Shown: one piece after another, positions 46,804 through 55,917 of the stretch
Layout of the letters: each line of letters opens with the position of its first letter
Numbering within the stretch: the stretch's first letter is position 1
Origin: Nostoc sp. TCL26-01
GTDB lineage: Bacteria > Cyanobacteriota > Cyanobacteriia > Cyanobacteriales > Nostocaceae
Direction of reading: 5' to 3'
NCBI RefSeq assembly: GCF_013393945.1
Contig: NZ_CP040297.1
Location: 958,001-1,022,000 of the forward strand
DNA length: 64,000 nt
The notes under the pieces: model-generated
Told to the model about the DNA's origin: nothing
Databases searched by the model: none
What the model saw: the letters and a program-made list of their open reading frames with translations, nothing else
Position numbers and translations under genes: made by a program

Positions 46804-47814
46804 TTATTTAATGACAAACGCCTCATAATCTAAACTCGACTGCAACAAACAGCGTCCTAAACTACGAGCTTGTTCGAGTAAAATTTGACTCAAACTCAAC
46901 TGACGATTTTGCGGTGGATAAAGCAGAGAAGTGCGTAAGCGTCGTTCTAATTCACCGAGTAATAGCTTTTTTGCCATAGTACCCAACCAGATACCCACAC
47001 CATCAGGTGAAGGTTGAAAATCTTCTGGTGTTAATAAATCTGCTTGAATTATGGAAATAACAGCTTGGTCTACTACCACTGGTCGAAATTCTTCCATCAA
47101 ATCCAGCACTAGATTAGGCCGATAGGGTTCAATGGCGTGAAAAAATCCTAAATATGGGTCAAGTCCGGCTTGAACAGAAGCAGAAAATACCCGTGCTAAT
47201 AATACTCCATATCCCCAACTCAACAAAGCATTTACCGGGTCTAGTGGTGGACGGCGGTTGCGTCCGCTAAAATTCCACTGTGCAGGAAACCAATGTCGCA
47301 AACCTTGATAATATGTACGAGCGCAGATACCTTCAACTCCCATCAATTCGTTTCGATTCAATGGTGTGGTAGTGTTGGTTAACTGGGCAGCATAGGCACT
47401 CATTAAATCGATCGCTTCTGTTAACTCACTAATTTTTCCCCCAGTAGCACGATTGCGTCGTTGGAGTATTACTCGTTGGTTACGGACTTTACCCATAACT
47501 AATTTTTGTGCTAAGGCCATACCAAAAGTAGTTTCGACAGTGCGGTACTGTGCTAGACGAATGGTCGGGTTAGTAGCAAAGTGTCCCTGAAGACGACCAC
47601 GAAATTGACCATCTTGACGGAGAAAGATAGTTTCAATACCCCGGTCGAGTAATTGAGCAATGACTACATCTGTTAACTGCACTCCAGGCAAGACTACCAC
47701 GAGAGTGACTTCTGCCAAGCGGCAATTTTTCGACTCTTGTTGTTTGATGATGATTAAGGATTCGTTGCGATAGCGAAGGACTGTTCCGGCTTCAGTCAAG
47801 TAGAGTGTAGTCAT
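46804..47814 (-). CDS. cas1: CRISPR-associated integrase Cas1
   Basis: 336 residues, the usual length for Cas1. The metal-binding residues are visible: Glu161 in LMGVEGICARTYY, His226 in LGFFHAIEPYRP and Glu241 (with Asp238) in LVLDLMEEFRP. The N-terminal beta domain (YLTEAGTVLRYRNESLII) and the helical C-terminal domain are complete. With Cas2 it cuts and inserts new spacers at the leader end. It is not fused to a reverse transcriptase. A 126-bp gap on the other side separates it from the divergently transcribed csx18. Confidence 0.97.
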   Translation of the reverse strand: MTTLYLTEAGTVLRYRNESLIIIKQQESKNCRLAEVTLVVVLPGVQLTDVVIAQLLDRGIETIFLRQDGQFRGRLQGHFATNPTIRLAQYRTVETTFGMALAQKLVMGKVRNQRVILQRRNRATGGKISELTEAIDLMSAYAAQLTNTTTPLNRNELMGVEGICARTYYQGLRHWFPAQWNFSGRNRRPPLDPVNALLSWGYGVLLARVFSASVQAGLDPYLGFFHAIEPYRPNLVLDLMEEFRPVVVDQAVISIIQADLLTPEDFQPSPDGVGIWLGTMAKKLLLGELERRLRTSLLYPPQNRQLSLSQILLEQARSLGRCLLQSSLDYEAFVIK

Positions 47815-47940
47815 AAATAATTGGAACTTTGGATGGCAAAGTTTTTAGAGAGGTATATCTATATATATTCTCTCTAGTGGAAAGTACTATCTTCCAGAGG
47901 TGTGCCAAAATAAAATTGTCCTGCAACCGAGTTGATAATT

Positions 47941-48252
47941 ATGTCTACATCTGTAGCCAAAAAGTTAGTCAAATACCGTAGTTGGATTGTAGCTGTGACT
48001 AATGCAGCAGTTACGTGGGTGATCTTGATTATCGCGCCTTTGGGTTTATTTGCGGTGATTGCTTGCACTGTGGCAGTGTTTATCGCCACTTTAGCTGTGA
48101 GTGCAATATGTGACAGGGTTTTATTTCAACTTTTGCGTAACCTCCAGCGCGATGTCATGGAAGCGAGGAGTGAAAAAGATCACCCAGATTTAGGAGGACT
48201 ATCTAGTTATATAGACTTACCCGCAGAACAACAAAAAGAGGAACGCAAATGA
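47941..48252 (+). CDS. csx18: CRISPR-associated membrane protein, Csx18-like
   Basis: 103 residues from the ATG at 47941. Two adjacent hydrophobic helices (about 16-37 and 39-60, including VTWVILIIAPLGLFAVIA) are followed by a charged cytoplasmic tail (LRNLQRDVMEARSEKDHPD). Size, helix pattern and position beside cas1 fit the Csx18 family of small membrane proteins found with cyanobacterial type III loci. Its function is not established; a membrane tether or effector of the type III response is possible. It is transcribed away from cas1 and 411 bp ahead of cas10. Confidence 0.75.
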   Translation: MSTSVAKKLVKYRSWIVAVTNAAVTWVILIIAPLGLFAVIACTVAVFIATLAVSAICDRVLFQLLRNLQRDVMEARSEKDHPDLGGLSSYIDLPAEQQKEERK

Positions 48253-48663
48253 ATCGAGAGGATTTTTGCTAAAAATAAAACTAGAGAATCAAATTTTGTG
48301 TTCCCAGATGTCATTTACTCAATTAGCTGCTAATAATAGCTATGTAAGATTCATAAAGGTGACATCAATTATTAAGTATTTTTGCGGTTATGAAATTAGT
48401 TTGCCAATCCGGGTTTAATGGCAAGAGGACTCATATTAGCATCCCTTAAAAGGTGGGTAATTAAATTCAAAGTCCCCCTTTTTAAGGGGAGCCAGTTGCG
48501 TGGGCGGGTTTCCCGACTTGAGCAAACTGGCGTGGATTTAGGGGGATCTAGAAGAATTGGGTTCTACTAACTGAACCGTATTGAATTACGAATTACGTAG
48601 CTTGCTTCTCGCCTTTGGCAAGTATTACAAATTACGAATTACAAATTAGTCTTATCTATTGTT
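48253..48663. other. Intergenic region with nested repeats, upstream of cas10
   Basis: 411 bp without a gene. A dispersed CCCCTTTTTAAGGGGGATTT repeat (about 48474-48548) is split by the 45-bp hairpin. An ATTACGAATTACG-type tandem (about 48584-48650) is split by a small CTTGC...GCAAG hairpin (about 48598-48620). The promoter of the cas10 operon must lie here, but repeats obscure it. Confidence 0.65.
48489..48533 (+). mobile_element. 45-bp mobile hairpin, copy 2
   Basis: GAGCCAGTTGCG...CAAACTGGCGT, with arms GCCAGTT/AACTGGC. It is identical by eye to the copy at 63387-63431. Removing it restores a normal TTAAGGG-GGATTTAGGGGG repeat. Confidence 0.88.
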
Positions 48664-51012
48664 ATGAAAGATGCGCCACAAAACATTGCTATAGGAATTA
48701 GTTGGTGTTTAGCTTGGGGTGATGAGTATCAACCTCAAGATTTAGCCAAGCAAACACGAGAAGCTTTAAATGGAGGGAACGAATTACCACAGGAATTTCA
48801 AGATTTAGTTAGACAGGTAGAGAAAATACAACAGGAAGAATTTCCTCTGTCGGTGGAGGAACTAAAAGCAGTCAGCGAGAAATATTCACAAATTGGAAAT
48901 GCCAAAGTTGGGTTAGTCTATGGTGGTGCGACTAAGATTAAACAGTATATGTTTGAATCGGCAAAAATCCAAGAAATTCGTGGTGCATCTGGATTGTTGG
49001 ATAGAATTAACCAAGTTGATTTAAGGATATTTTTTAATCCAAAATATAAACCAAAGCCAGACAAACCCAATCTTTATAACGCTCAAGTGAATGAAGTTAG
49101 ACAATGGCTAGATGAAAACTTTAATTTAGATGCAAATTACAAGCTTGCTGATGCTTTAATTCCTGAATTAATTATTTATTCTACTGGTGGTAATATACTA
49201 GCTTTTTGCCCGGCTGCCTATGTCGATGATTTAGCTAATGCGATTGAGAAACGCTATACACATGAAACTTTAACAGCTAACTCCTGTGCGGTGGGTGAGA
49301 AATTTCAATTATTGGAACTGCGCTTTGGTTTATTGCGCGAACCGATTGAAAATACATTATGGTTAGATTGGTATCATCAAAAGTTTAATCAGCCATTAGT
49401 GCAAGCTTATTTTGGTTATCCTAGTAGTGAAGTAGAGAGAGTAGAATTTTTTCAAAAACGCAAAAGTTTTAATGAATTAACCACAAAATTGAATATTCTG
49501 TATAATCAGCGTCGCAGTGGTAACGATACTCGTCAACGTCCCAGTCGGCGCTATCCACCGATGCTGGAAACCCATCCATACTTGATGCGTGATGGCAGCG
49601 ATCGCCGTTCTGCTATTATGCGAGTAGAGGAACTACCAAGGCAACCATATTTTTCGGAAGCATCTGTGCGTAAGTATTTGGTAGGCGATAGAGCCAAGGG
49701 TAGTTTAAATAATGATAATCCCGATTGGTATAAAAAATCTGGGTTAACTTGGCAAAGAGGCATTATTGACAATTGGGTAGATAAATTCACATCCTTTCTA
49801 GAAAAGAATCCCACTTTAAAACGAAAATATTACGATCATATTTCCCCCTCATCTGTAAAAATTGCCGAAACTCTGACCGAAGTTTCTAATGCTAGTTATG
49901 GTTATGTTGCCTACATTTATGCCGATGGAAATAATATGGGTAGTTATATTCAAAAAATCCCGACACCACAAGCATATCAAAACTTTAGTCAAGATGTAGA
50001 ACGAGCCACACTATACGCAGTTTTTCAAGCATTAGCCGAAAACTTAAATCCTCATCAACTCCGCAGATTTAATGATGAGGAGTCAGACTTAGAGAATGGT
50101 GAGTTTATCCATCCTTTTGAAATTATTACCATTGGTGGGGATGATGTCTTCTTAATTGTTCCAGCGAATAAAGCCTTACAAATATCCCAGATGATTGGAG
50201 ATGAATTTGAAAAAATCTTACTTAAAGAGATACCAATTATTGAAAGTACAGCAGCAACCGGAGACTCTCCAAAAATTACAGGTAATTATCGCCTAAAACA
50301 CAATCAACCAGTTGAGTTGCAGAAACATCACCGTTATAAACCCTTAACTGCAAAACTCACTCAATGTGAATTGAGTACTTCCATTGGCGTATTGATTACA
50401 GCTGTCAATACACCCATATACTATGCGAGAGACTTAGTTGAACAATTACTGAAATCAGCAAAAGAACGTGCTAAAAAACTTAAAGCATCTGGATATAATG
50501 GCGGGACAGTAGATTTTTTAACTCTCAAATCAATTACCATGATTTCCTCTAATGTTAAAAGCTTTCGAGAAGAAGCATTAACTAAACAAGCATCTCAAAA
50601 GTTAAAATTTTACGCCGCACCATACACACTACATGAATTAGCTGGATTAATCACCTCCATCTCTGCTTTGAAAAAAGCTAAGTTTCCCAAATCACAACTG
50701 TATCAAATCCGCAGTTTCTTAGAACAGGGTAAACGTACAGCAATTCTCAACTATCGCTATTTTCGCGTCAGACTCAAACAAGGTAAAGACGCATTAATGA
50801 GAGATTTTGAAGATGCTTGGTGTTTACCTAAAGACAACTGTAATAAAGGTAATCTAGCACCTTGGATGTATGATGATGGCAAACGTGATCCTCAACATTC
50901 AGAAGATCCATTTTACGAAACAATTTGGCGAGATATGGTAGATGTCTATGATTTTATCGAAGTATCAGACAACGAGACATCAGAAGTTGTATCTGGAAAA
51001 ATTGAATCATGA
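48664..51012 (+). CDS. cas10: Type III CRISPR large subunit Cas10 with cyclase motif, no HD domain
   Basis: 782 residues. Palm 1 begins near 100 (KIQEIRGASGLLDRIN) and carries YADGNNMG near 419-426. Palm 2 has the cyclase motif GGDD at 491-494 (TIGGDDVFLIVPANKA), so cyclic oligoadenylate synthesis is expected when target RNA binds. The N-terminal 100 residues contain no HD pair, so the usual single-strand DNase domain seems absent. A C-terminal helical domain (about 620-782) is present. The stop overlaps the next gene by 4 bp, making it the first gene of the effector operon. No CARF or SAVED effector gene that would sense the cyclic nucleotide is visible in the window. Confidence 0.93.
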   Translation: MKDAPQNIAIGISWCLAWGDEYQPQDLAKQTREALNGGNELPQEFQDLVRQVEKIQQEEFPLSVEELKAVSEKYSQIGNAKVGLVYGGATKIKQYMFESAKIQEIRGASGLLDRINQVDLRIFFNPKYKPKPDKPNLYNAQVNEVRQWLDENFNLDANYKLADALIPELIIYSTGGNILAFCPAAYVDDLANAIEKRYTHETLTANSCAVGEKFQLLELRFGLLREPIENTLWLDWYHQKFNQPLVQAYFGYPSSEVERVEFFQKRKSFNELTTKLNILYNQRRSGNDTRQRPSRRYPPMLETHPYLMRDGSDRRSAIMRVEELPRQPYFSEASVRKYLVGDRAKGSLNNDNPDWYKKSGLTWQRGIIDNWVDKFTSFLEKNPTLKRKYYDHISPSSVKIAETLTEVSNASYGYVAYIYADGNNMGSYIQKIPTPQAYQNFSQDVERATLYAVFQALAENLNPHQLRRFNDEESDLENGEFIHPFEIITIGGDDVFLIVPANKALQISQMIGDEFEKILLKEIPIIESTAATGDSPKITGNYRLKHNQPVELQKHHRYKPLTAKLTQCELSTSIGVLITAVNTPIYYARDLVEQLLKSAKERAKKLKASGYNGGTVDFLTLKSITMISSNVKSFREEALTKQASQKLKFYAAPYTLHELAGLITSISALKKAKFPKSQLYQIRSFLEQGKRTAILNYRYFRVRLKQGKDALMRDFEDAWCLPKDNCNKGNLAPWMYDDGKRDPQHSEDPFYETIWRDMVDVYDFIEVSDNETSEVVSGKIES

Positions 51013-51737
51013 TTAAACTACAAGAATTATCCAATTCACTTCAAACCTACTCAATTACAGCCGTTATTGATACAGCTTTATGTATTGGTGCTGGAGGTGC
51101 TTCTGGTTCTCTGGTAGATAAACCAATTGTTCGCAATGCAGAAAATAACTTATTAATTCCTGCTTCTCAACTAAAAGGACGTTTACGCCATGAATGCGAA
51201 AAAATTGCCAGGGGTTTAAAGTGGCATATTTGCTATTCTCCCAACCCACAAACTATGTGTCCTCAAAGAGCAGGTTTATCAGAAGATTTTATCATATCAG
51301 ACTATGAAATCTCTACCCTAGCAGAAGATAGGCAACATCATTGTTTAATTTGTCAAATTTTTGGTAATCCTGTGTTACCTTCGCGGATAACTTTCGATGA
51401 TTTAATCTGTCAAGAAGCACCAGAGAATTTACCAGAAGTCATACGTCCTGGTGTCACTATCAACCGCCGCCGACGCACTGCGGAAGAAGACAAACTTTTC
51501 TTTTTAGAAACGTCACCAGCAAACACCCAACTCAGATTTACGGGTAATATTTATTTATCTCATCCCCCCGTTTATGCAGCAGCATTAATTCAAGCAGGAT
51601 TGCGACATATTCATGCTTTAGGTGGTAGTAAATCAGCAGGTTTAGGTTGGTTACATTGGGAATTTCCTGCCTTAACTGTAGAACAAGCAGCATGGGATTT
51701 TCTGGCTAAAGGATTTACAAATAATGCAAAAGATTGA
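51009..51737 (+). CDS. Type III RAMP protein, Cas7/Csm3-like
   Basis: 242 residues. It opens with a RAMP strand and GxG-like loop (CIGAGGASGSLVDKPIVRN), then IPASQLKGRLRHECE, the family's glycine-lysine motif. The Asp in LVDKPIV aligns with the catalytic Asp of Csm3 (IDSPV), so this subunit may cleave target RNA. A Cys/His cluster (WHICYSP, MCPQ, HHCLICQIFG) could bind zinc. The C-terminal glycine-rich loop is GGSKSAGLGWLHW. It overlaps cas10 by 4 bp and csx10 by 14 bp. Confidence 0.9.
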   Translation: MIKLQELSNSLQTYSITAVIDTALCIGAGGASGSLVDKPIVRNAENNLLIPASQLKGRLRHECEKIARGLKWHICYSPNPQTMCPQRAGLSEDFIISDYEISTLAEDRQHHCLICQIFGNPVLPSRITFDDLICQEAPENLPEVIRPGVTINRRRRTAEEDKLFFLETSPANTQLRFTGNIYLSHPPVYAAALIQAGLRHIHALGGSKSAGLGWLHWEFPALTVEQAAWDFLAKGFTNNAKD

Positions 51738-52941
51738 TTTAGAAATTCAAGCACTGTCTCCTTTAGCAATTGGTAGACAAAAACCAGGGGGGAATGTCAG
51801 TGAGGTAGAAAAGTATATTCCTGGTTCTGTAATTCGTGGTGCGATCGCTAGTCAAATATTAAACCAAGTTCATCCACCAATCATTAGTGATGACGATGAT
51901 TTTCACAAGTTATTCTTAGGTGACAATCCAGCTATTTTTAAAAATGCTTATCCAGCTAAGAACACAATTAATTCCGAAGTCAGAGTTATTCCTGCTACTG
52001 CTTTAAGTTCTAAAGCCAAGTCTGGGTTTAAATCAGAAAAAACTTATGGGGCTTTTGATACTTTAATCGATTACTTTTGTGCTGATAGATATGGTTATAT
52101 TTATGATCCTAATTGTCCTGGAGATGGAGGTAGATTAGATACATTTACAGGTTTTTATAGTCAACAAAACGGAAAATATGACAATTCATCTATAAATAGT
52201 CGCTTGTTAACTAGAGTAGGGATTAATCGCCGTCGCGCCACCTCGGAAGAAAGGGTACTCTATAGCATTGCAGTTTTAAATGAATCGCAACAAAAGAAAC
52301 AACAACCTGTCATATATAGGGGTGCAGTGTTAGTCAATGATGATTTAGCCTTATCTTTACAACAATTTATTCAAAGTCATCGAGATAATTTACGTTTAGG
52401 AGGTGCAGGTTCACGAGGCTTAGGTAAGGTCAAAATTACAGCTAATACACCTGTTGCTATTCAGTCAAATGCCATTAATCAAGTAGCCGAGTTTAACCAA
52501 AAATTACATCAACGCTGGCATGAATGGAGTGAGATATTTGGTACGCCTTTAGAAACATTACCAAAGAATCGGACTTATTTCACCATCGATCTACAAGCTG
52601 ATGCCATTCTCACAGATAATTGGCAACGCACTACGGTGATTTCTACAAAAATGCTTCAAGAGTTTACAAAGATTGATGATGATTCTCTACAACTACATAC
52701 AGCTTACAGTAGTTATGACTATCGTTCTGGTTGGAATTCTGCCTGGGGTTTGATGAAAGATATAGAGTTAGTTACAAGTAAAGGAAGTGTGTATTTATTT
52801 AGTACAGAAAATCAGCATTTATGGTTACAAGCATGGGAAAATTTAGAAATTTATGGAATAGGCGATCGCACTTCGGAAGGTTTTGGACAAGTGCAAATTT
52901 GTAATGAATTTCATAGTGTATTTAGAGAGAAGGCAAAATGA
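51724..52941 (+). CDS. csx10: Type III-D RAMP protein Csx10 (Cas5-like)
   Basis: 405 residues. The start (LEIQALSPLAIGRQKPGGNVSEVEKYIPGSVIRGAIAS) is the Csx10 pattern, the large Cas5-like subunit that marks subtype III-D and should hold the crRNA 5' handle. Two glycine-rich loops are visible: LRLGGAGSRGLGKVKI in the middle and YGIGDRTSEGFGQVQI at the end. It is the clearest subtype marker in the operon. Overlaps on both sides (14 bp and 4 bp) suggest coupled translation. Confidence 0.92.
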   Translation: MQKIDLEIQALSPLAIGRQKPGGNVSEVEKYIPGSVIRGAIASQILNQVHPPIISDDDDFHKLFLGDNPAIFKNAYPAKNTINSEVRVIPATALSSKAKSGFKSEKTYGAFDTLIDYFCADRYGYIYDPNCPGDGGRLDTFTGFYSQQNGKYDNSSINSRLLTRVGINRRRATSEERVLYSIAVLNESQQKKQQPVIYRGAVLVNDDLALSLQQFIQSHRDNLRLGGAGSRGLGKVKITANTPVAIQSNAINQVAEFNQKLHQRWHEWSEIFGTPLETLPKNRTYFTIDLQADAILTDNWQRTTVISTKMLQEFTKIDDDSLQLHTAYSSYDYRSGWNSAWGLMKDIELVTSKGSVYLFSTENQHLWLQAWENLEIYGIGDRTSEGFGQVQICNEFHSVFREKAK

Positions 52942-53348
52942 GTGAGTTTTCAGAACAGCAGCAACAACTAAAAATTCAAAAAGGTATCCGCCAAGCCGAA
53001 GATGATTTAGTTAGTTGGATTGAAGATGCTTTAGATAAAACAAAGTATGGTGATTTAGAAGAATCGCAATTTCGTAACTTAGTGCGTGTTTCTGATACAA
53101 CAGACAGTGCAGAAGTAATTAAAAATTTTATCCGCTACCAAGTAGGACGTGATAGAAAATGGGGGAGAGGTGAAGGATCTTTAGCTGAAAGAATAGTTAA
53201 GGACATCGATAACAATATCAAAAAAGCTGCTCAGATAATTGCTGAATCTTGTCAAGCCGACTATAAACCCATTTGGCTAGAACTAATTCGCCGTTATTTA
53301 GGCTACGGCGCACGACATTTGAAATACAAACGTGACGGTGCAGCATAA
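52938..53348 (+). CDS. Type III-D small subunit (Cas11/Csm2-like)
   Basis: 136 residues, predicted all-helical and highly charged (GIRQAEDDLVSWIEDALDK, then IWLELIRRYLGYGARHLKYK). The size and position between csx10 and a Cas7 gene fit the Cas11 small subunit, which in type III complexes lines the target strand and contacts Cas10. The KYKRDGAA tail is basic. Sequence identity in this family is always low, so the call rests mostly on size, helical character and context. Confidence 0.8.
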   Translation: MSEFSEQQQQLKIQKGIRQAEDDLVSWIEDALDKTKYGDLEESQFRNLVRVSDTTDSAEVIKNFIRYQVGRDRKWGRGEGSLAERIVKDIDNNIKKAAQIIAESCQADYKPIWLELIRRYLGYGARHLKYKRDGAA

Positions 53349-53371
53349 ATTTTATCAATACAATTAATTAT

Positions 53372-54289
53372 ATGTTTGATACATTCAAAAATCGTCTAGA
53401 AATTACAGGTGTACTCACCACAATCACCGCATTAAGAATTAGTGCTGGACGTTCTAGTGAACCAATTGGTTCAGATTTACCTGTAATTAAAGATGCGTTT
53501 GGTAATCCACTAATACCAGGATCTAGCTTTAAAGGTGCAATGCGATCGCGCTTAGAAAGTTTCCTTCGTGGTATCAATCCCAATTTAGCAGCAAATCCTG
53601 CCATAGAAGCCGAATGGTCAATTAATAATGACCGAATGAATGGAGAAAATGGTATTAAGAAAGAAGTTGAAAAAGAACTTGAGGAATATCAACAGAAAGA
53701 ACGCAGTGCAAAAAGAGATCAGTTACTCACGGAAAAAATTATTAATGAAACTGATTTCACCTCTCTTGTTTTTGGTTCACCCTGGATAGCTAGCAAATTC
53801 CAAGTGCGAGATTTAACAATAGTACCCGATACATGGTTTGGACAATATCAAGAAAGAGACGGCGTAGCCATTGACAGAGACACCGAAACCGCCGCAGAAG
53901 GAAAACTCTATGATTTCCAAGTCGTTCCGGCTGGGACACAGTTTGAGTTCAAAGCGGTGGTAGAGAATGCAGAAGACTATGAACTAGGGCTGTTGATGAT
54001 TGGTTTACACCAATTTGAGACGGAACAGATACCTTTGGGGGGAGGGCGATCGCGTGGCTTGGGTGTTGTTAAACTAGAAATTGAGAAAATGCGCTGGATT
54101 GATGTCAACAATAACCCAGAAAAACTATTAACGTATCTACAAGAATTAGTCAATAGCAATTCAGTTGATAATATACATAGTTATGAAGACGGGAAAACAT
54201 TCAAGCAGAGATGGACTCAAGCACTAATTAACAAATTAAGAGAGAATATATCTAATAGTTCCACCACCGCAGCAACCCAAAATTCTTGA
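53372..54289 (+). CDS. csx7: Type III RAMP protein Csx7/Csm3-like (Cas7 backbone)
   Basis: 305 residues. MFDTFKNRLEITGVL and LRISAGRSSEPIGSDLPVIKD are the Csx7/Csm3 opening; Asp in SDLPVI matches the Csm3 RNA-cleaving Asp. IPGSSFKGAMRSRLE follows. A long charged helix (about 95-125, KKEVEKELEEYQQKERSAK) is inserted before FGSPWIASKFQVRD. The glycine-rich loop is PLGGGRSRGLGVVKL. It probably forms part of the crRNA-binding backbone with metal-dependent target RNA cleavage. It ends 10 bp before the PD-(D/E)XK gene. Confidence 0.9.
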   Translation: MFDTFKNRLEITGVLTTITALRISAGRSSEPIGSDLPVIKDAFGNPLIPGSSFKGAMRSRLESFLRGINPNLAANPAIEAEWSINNDRMNGENGIKKEVEKELEEYQQKERSAKRDQLLTEKIINETDFTSLVFGSPWIASKFQVRDLTIVPDTWFGQYQERDGVAIDRDTETAAEGKLYDFQVVPAGTQFEFKAVVENAEDYELGLLMIGLHQFETEQIPLGGGRSRGLGVVKLEIEKMRWIDVNNNPEKLLTYLQELVNSNSVDNIHSYEDGKTFKQRWTQALINKLRENISNSSTTAATQNS

Positions 54290-54299
54290 GGATATCAGT

Positions 54300-54920
54300 A
54301 TGGCTTTCAGTAATTTTAAAACTATTGGTGAAGTTCTTAAAGCGTTTCAAGTTACCTATACTGAAGCAAATTTTATTGGTGAACTTGCTTTTACTGTTTC
54401 CGACTACTTCCGAGAAGATTTAGAACTGATGATGCGGGATGCTGTAGTTGATAACTCAGAATTTGCTATTTGTGAAAATCTAATTTATCCAGTCATTAAA
54501 GAAGTGTGGAAGACTTACCGGAGTAAATTCATTTTGTGGAGTCATCAATCACTAAATTATGATGAAAAATTATGTGGTTTTCCTGAGTATATTTTGGCGA
54601 AACGTTCACCATTAGGGAAATTTGTATTTGACAAACCATACTTTATTTTAGTCGAAGCCAAGCAAGATAACTTTGAAACAGGTTGGGCGCAATGTTTAGC
54701 AGAAATGATTGCAGCCCAAAGACTAAATGGAGAATACCAAATAATTATTTTAGGAGTTGTTTCTAATGGAATAACATGGCAATTTGGTAAATTAGAAAGT
54801 GATATATTTACCAGGAATAGTACTTATTACACAATTCAAGAGTTAGATAAATTATTTGCTGCTGTAAATTTTCTCTTCCAACAGTGTGAAGTCCAGCTAA
54901 ATACTTTAGTAGCAGCTTAA
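54300..54920 (+). CDS. PD-(D/E)XK nuclease-like protein within the cas operon
   Basis: 206 residues. The core reads GFPEYILAKRSPLGKF, then FILVEAKQDNFETGWAQCLAEM, giving P-E ... E-A-K, the metal-binding pattern of the PD-(D/E)XK fold. No CARF, SAVED or DNA-binding domain is attached. It sits between two RAMP genes with gaps of 10 and 28 bp and a GAGG Shine-Dalgarno, so it is made with the effector complex. A paralogue lies on the minus strand at the right edge of the window (63625-64000). Proteins of this fold are common in cyanobacteria outside CRISPR loci, so chance capture is possible. A nuclease role in interference is inference. Confidence 0.8.
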   Translation: MAFSNFKTIGEVLKAFQVTYTEANFIGELAFTVSDYFREDLELMMRDAVVDNSEFAICENLIYPVIKEVWKTYRSKFILWSHQSLNYDEKLCGFPEYILAKRSPLGKFVFDKPYFILVEAKQDNFETGWAQCLAEMIAAQRLNGEYQIIILGVVSNGITWQFGKLESDIFTRNSTYYTIQELDKLFAAVNFLFQQCEVQLNTLVAA

Positions 54921-54948
54921 GTGAAACTATTTTCCACAACTACCAATC

Positions 54949-55917
54949 ATGCACAAAAGATTTGTTAATCACTGCACCATTGATTTAACTATCATTCCTG
55001 ATAGTCCAATTTTAATTAAGTCAGGCAAAGAAGGCGCAGACCCGACAAAACCTGATATGGAATTTGTCGAAACCTATCATGCTGGAGGACGTTCGATTTA
55101 TTTACCAGGAAGTAGTTTAAAAGGAGCAATTCGCGCTCATGCAGAACGTATAGTTAGAACTGTAGGAAGTGAAGAACGTCCGCCGGAAAATATTTCAAAA
55201 CTTTGGGCTAATAACCCTTTAAGTAATGATGACTATCTAGACAAATTCAAAAAGCAGAATCAAAATAATATTCACCTGGGAGCAAATTTATATAAACTAT
55301 CTAGTTTTACAGACCAAATATTTGGTAATACTTCTATTGCTAGTAGAATTAGAATTGAAGATGCTCATCCAGATAGTTCTCAACCTCTCAGAATTGAAGA
55401 ACGTAATGGTGTAGCTATTGATAGAGTATTTGGTTCTGTGGCAGTGGGGCCTTTTAATTATCAAGTTTGCACTGCTGGTGAATTTAAGACTAAGATTCAT
55501 TTGAAAAATTTTACCTTAGCACAACTAGGTTTAATTGGTTTAGTATTGCGAGACTTAAACGATGGTTGGTTTGGTTTAGGCTTTGCTAAATCTCGTGGTT
55601 TGGGTACTGTGGAAGTTAAGTTAAATCAAGCTGTTGTACAATATCCTGGTTGTGAATTGCAAGATGGGAAAATTTCTGCTTTGGGTAGTGCAAAACAATG
55701 GAATCATACTTTTCTTTTAGGTGTTGGAGAGTTTTTAGAAACTGATGATGCTAAATTATATGGTTTTCCCACAGTAGATAATCAAGATACACCAGTCGCA
55801 GCACAAGCAATGGATTTAGGCTTTGGTGTACAAATGACTTGGCGAGAAGGAACAGTTAACGACTTATTTGAAAGATGTGTTAGGTCTTGGAGTAATTTAT
55901 TAGTGGGTGTTAAATGA
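54949..55917 (+). CDS. Type III RAMP protein, Cas7/Csm5-like
   Basis: 322 residues. RAMP motifs: IIPDSPILIKSGKEG near 15-30, IYLPGSSLKGAIRAHAERIV, FGNTSIASRIRIEDA, RNGVAIDRVFGSV and the glycine-rich loop GLGFAKSRGLGTVEV. An Asp (KPDMEFV) lies in the place of the Csm3 catalytic Asp, but spacing to the PGSSLKG motif is longer, so catalysis is uncertain. The C-terminal 90 residues are additional. It is either a backbone Cas7 or the Csm5-like cap. The stop overlaps csx19 by 4 bp. Confidence 0.87.
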   Translation: MHKRFVNHCTIDLTIIPDSPILIKSGKEGADPTKPDMEFVETYHAGGRSIYLPGSSLKGAIRAHAERIVRTVGSEERPPENISKLWANNPLSNDDYLDKFKKQNQNNIHLGANLYKLSSFTDQIFGNTSIASRIRIEDAHPDSSQPLRIEERNGVAIDRVFGSVAVGPFNYQVCTAGEFKTKIHLKNFTLAQLGLIGLVLRDLNDGWFGLGFAKSRGLGTVEVKLNQAVVQYPGCELQDGKISALGSAKQWNHTFLLGVGEFLETDDAKLYGFPTVDNQDTPVAAQAMDLGFGVQMTWREGTVNDLFERCVRSWSNLLVGVK

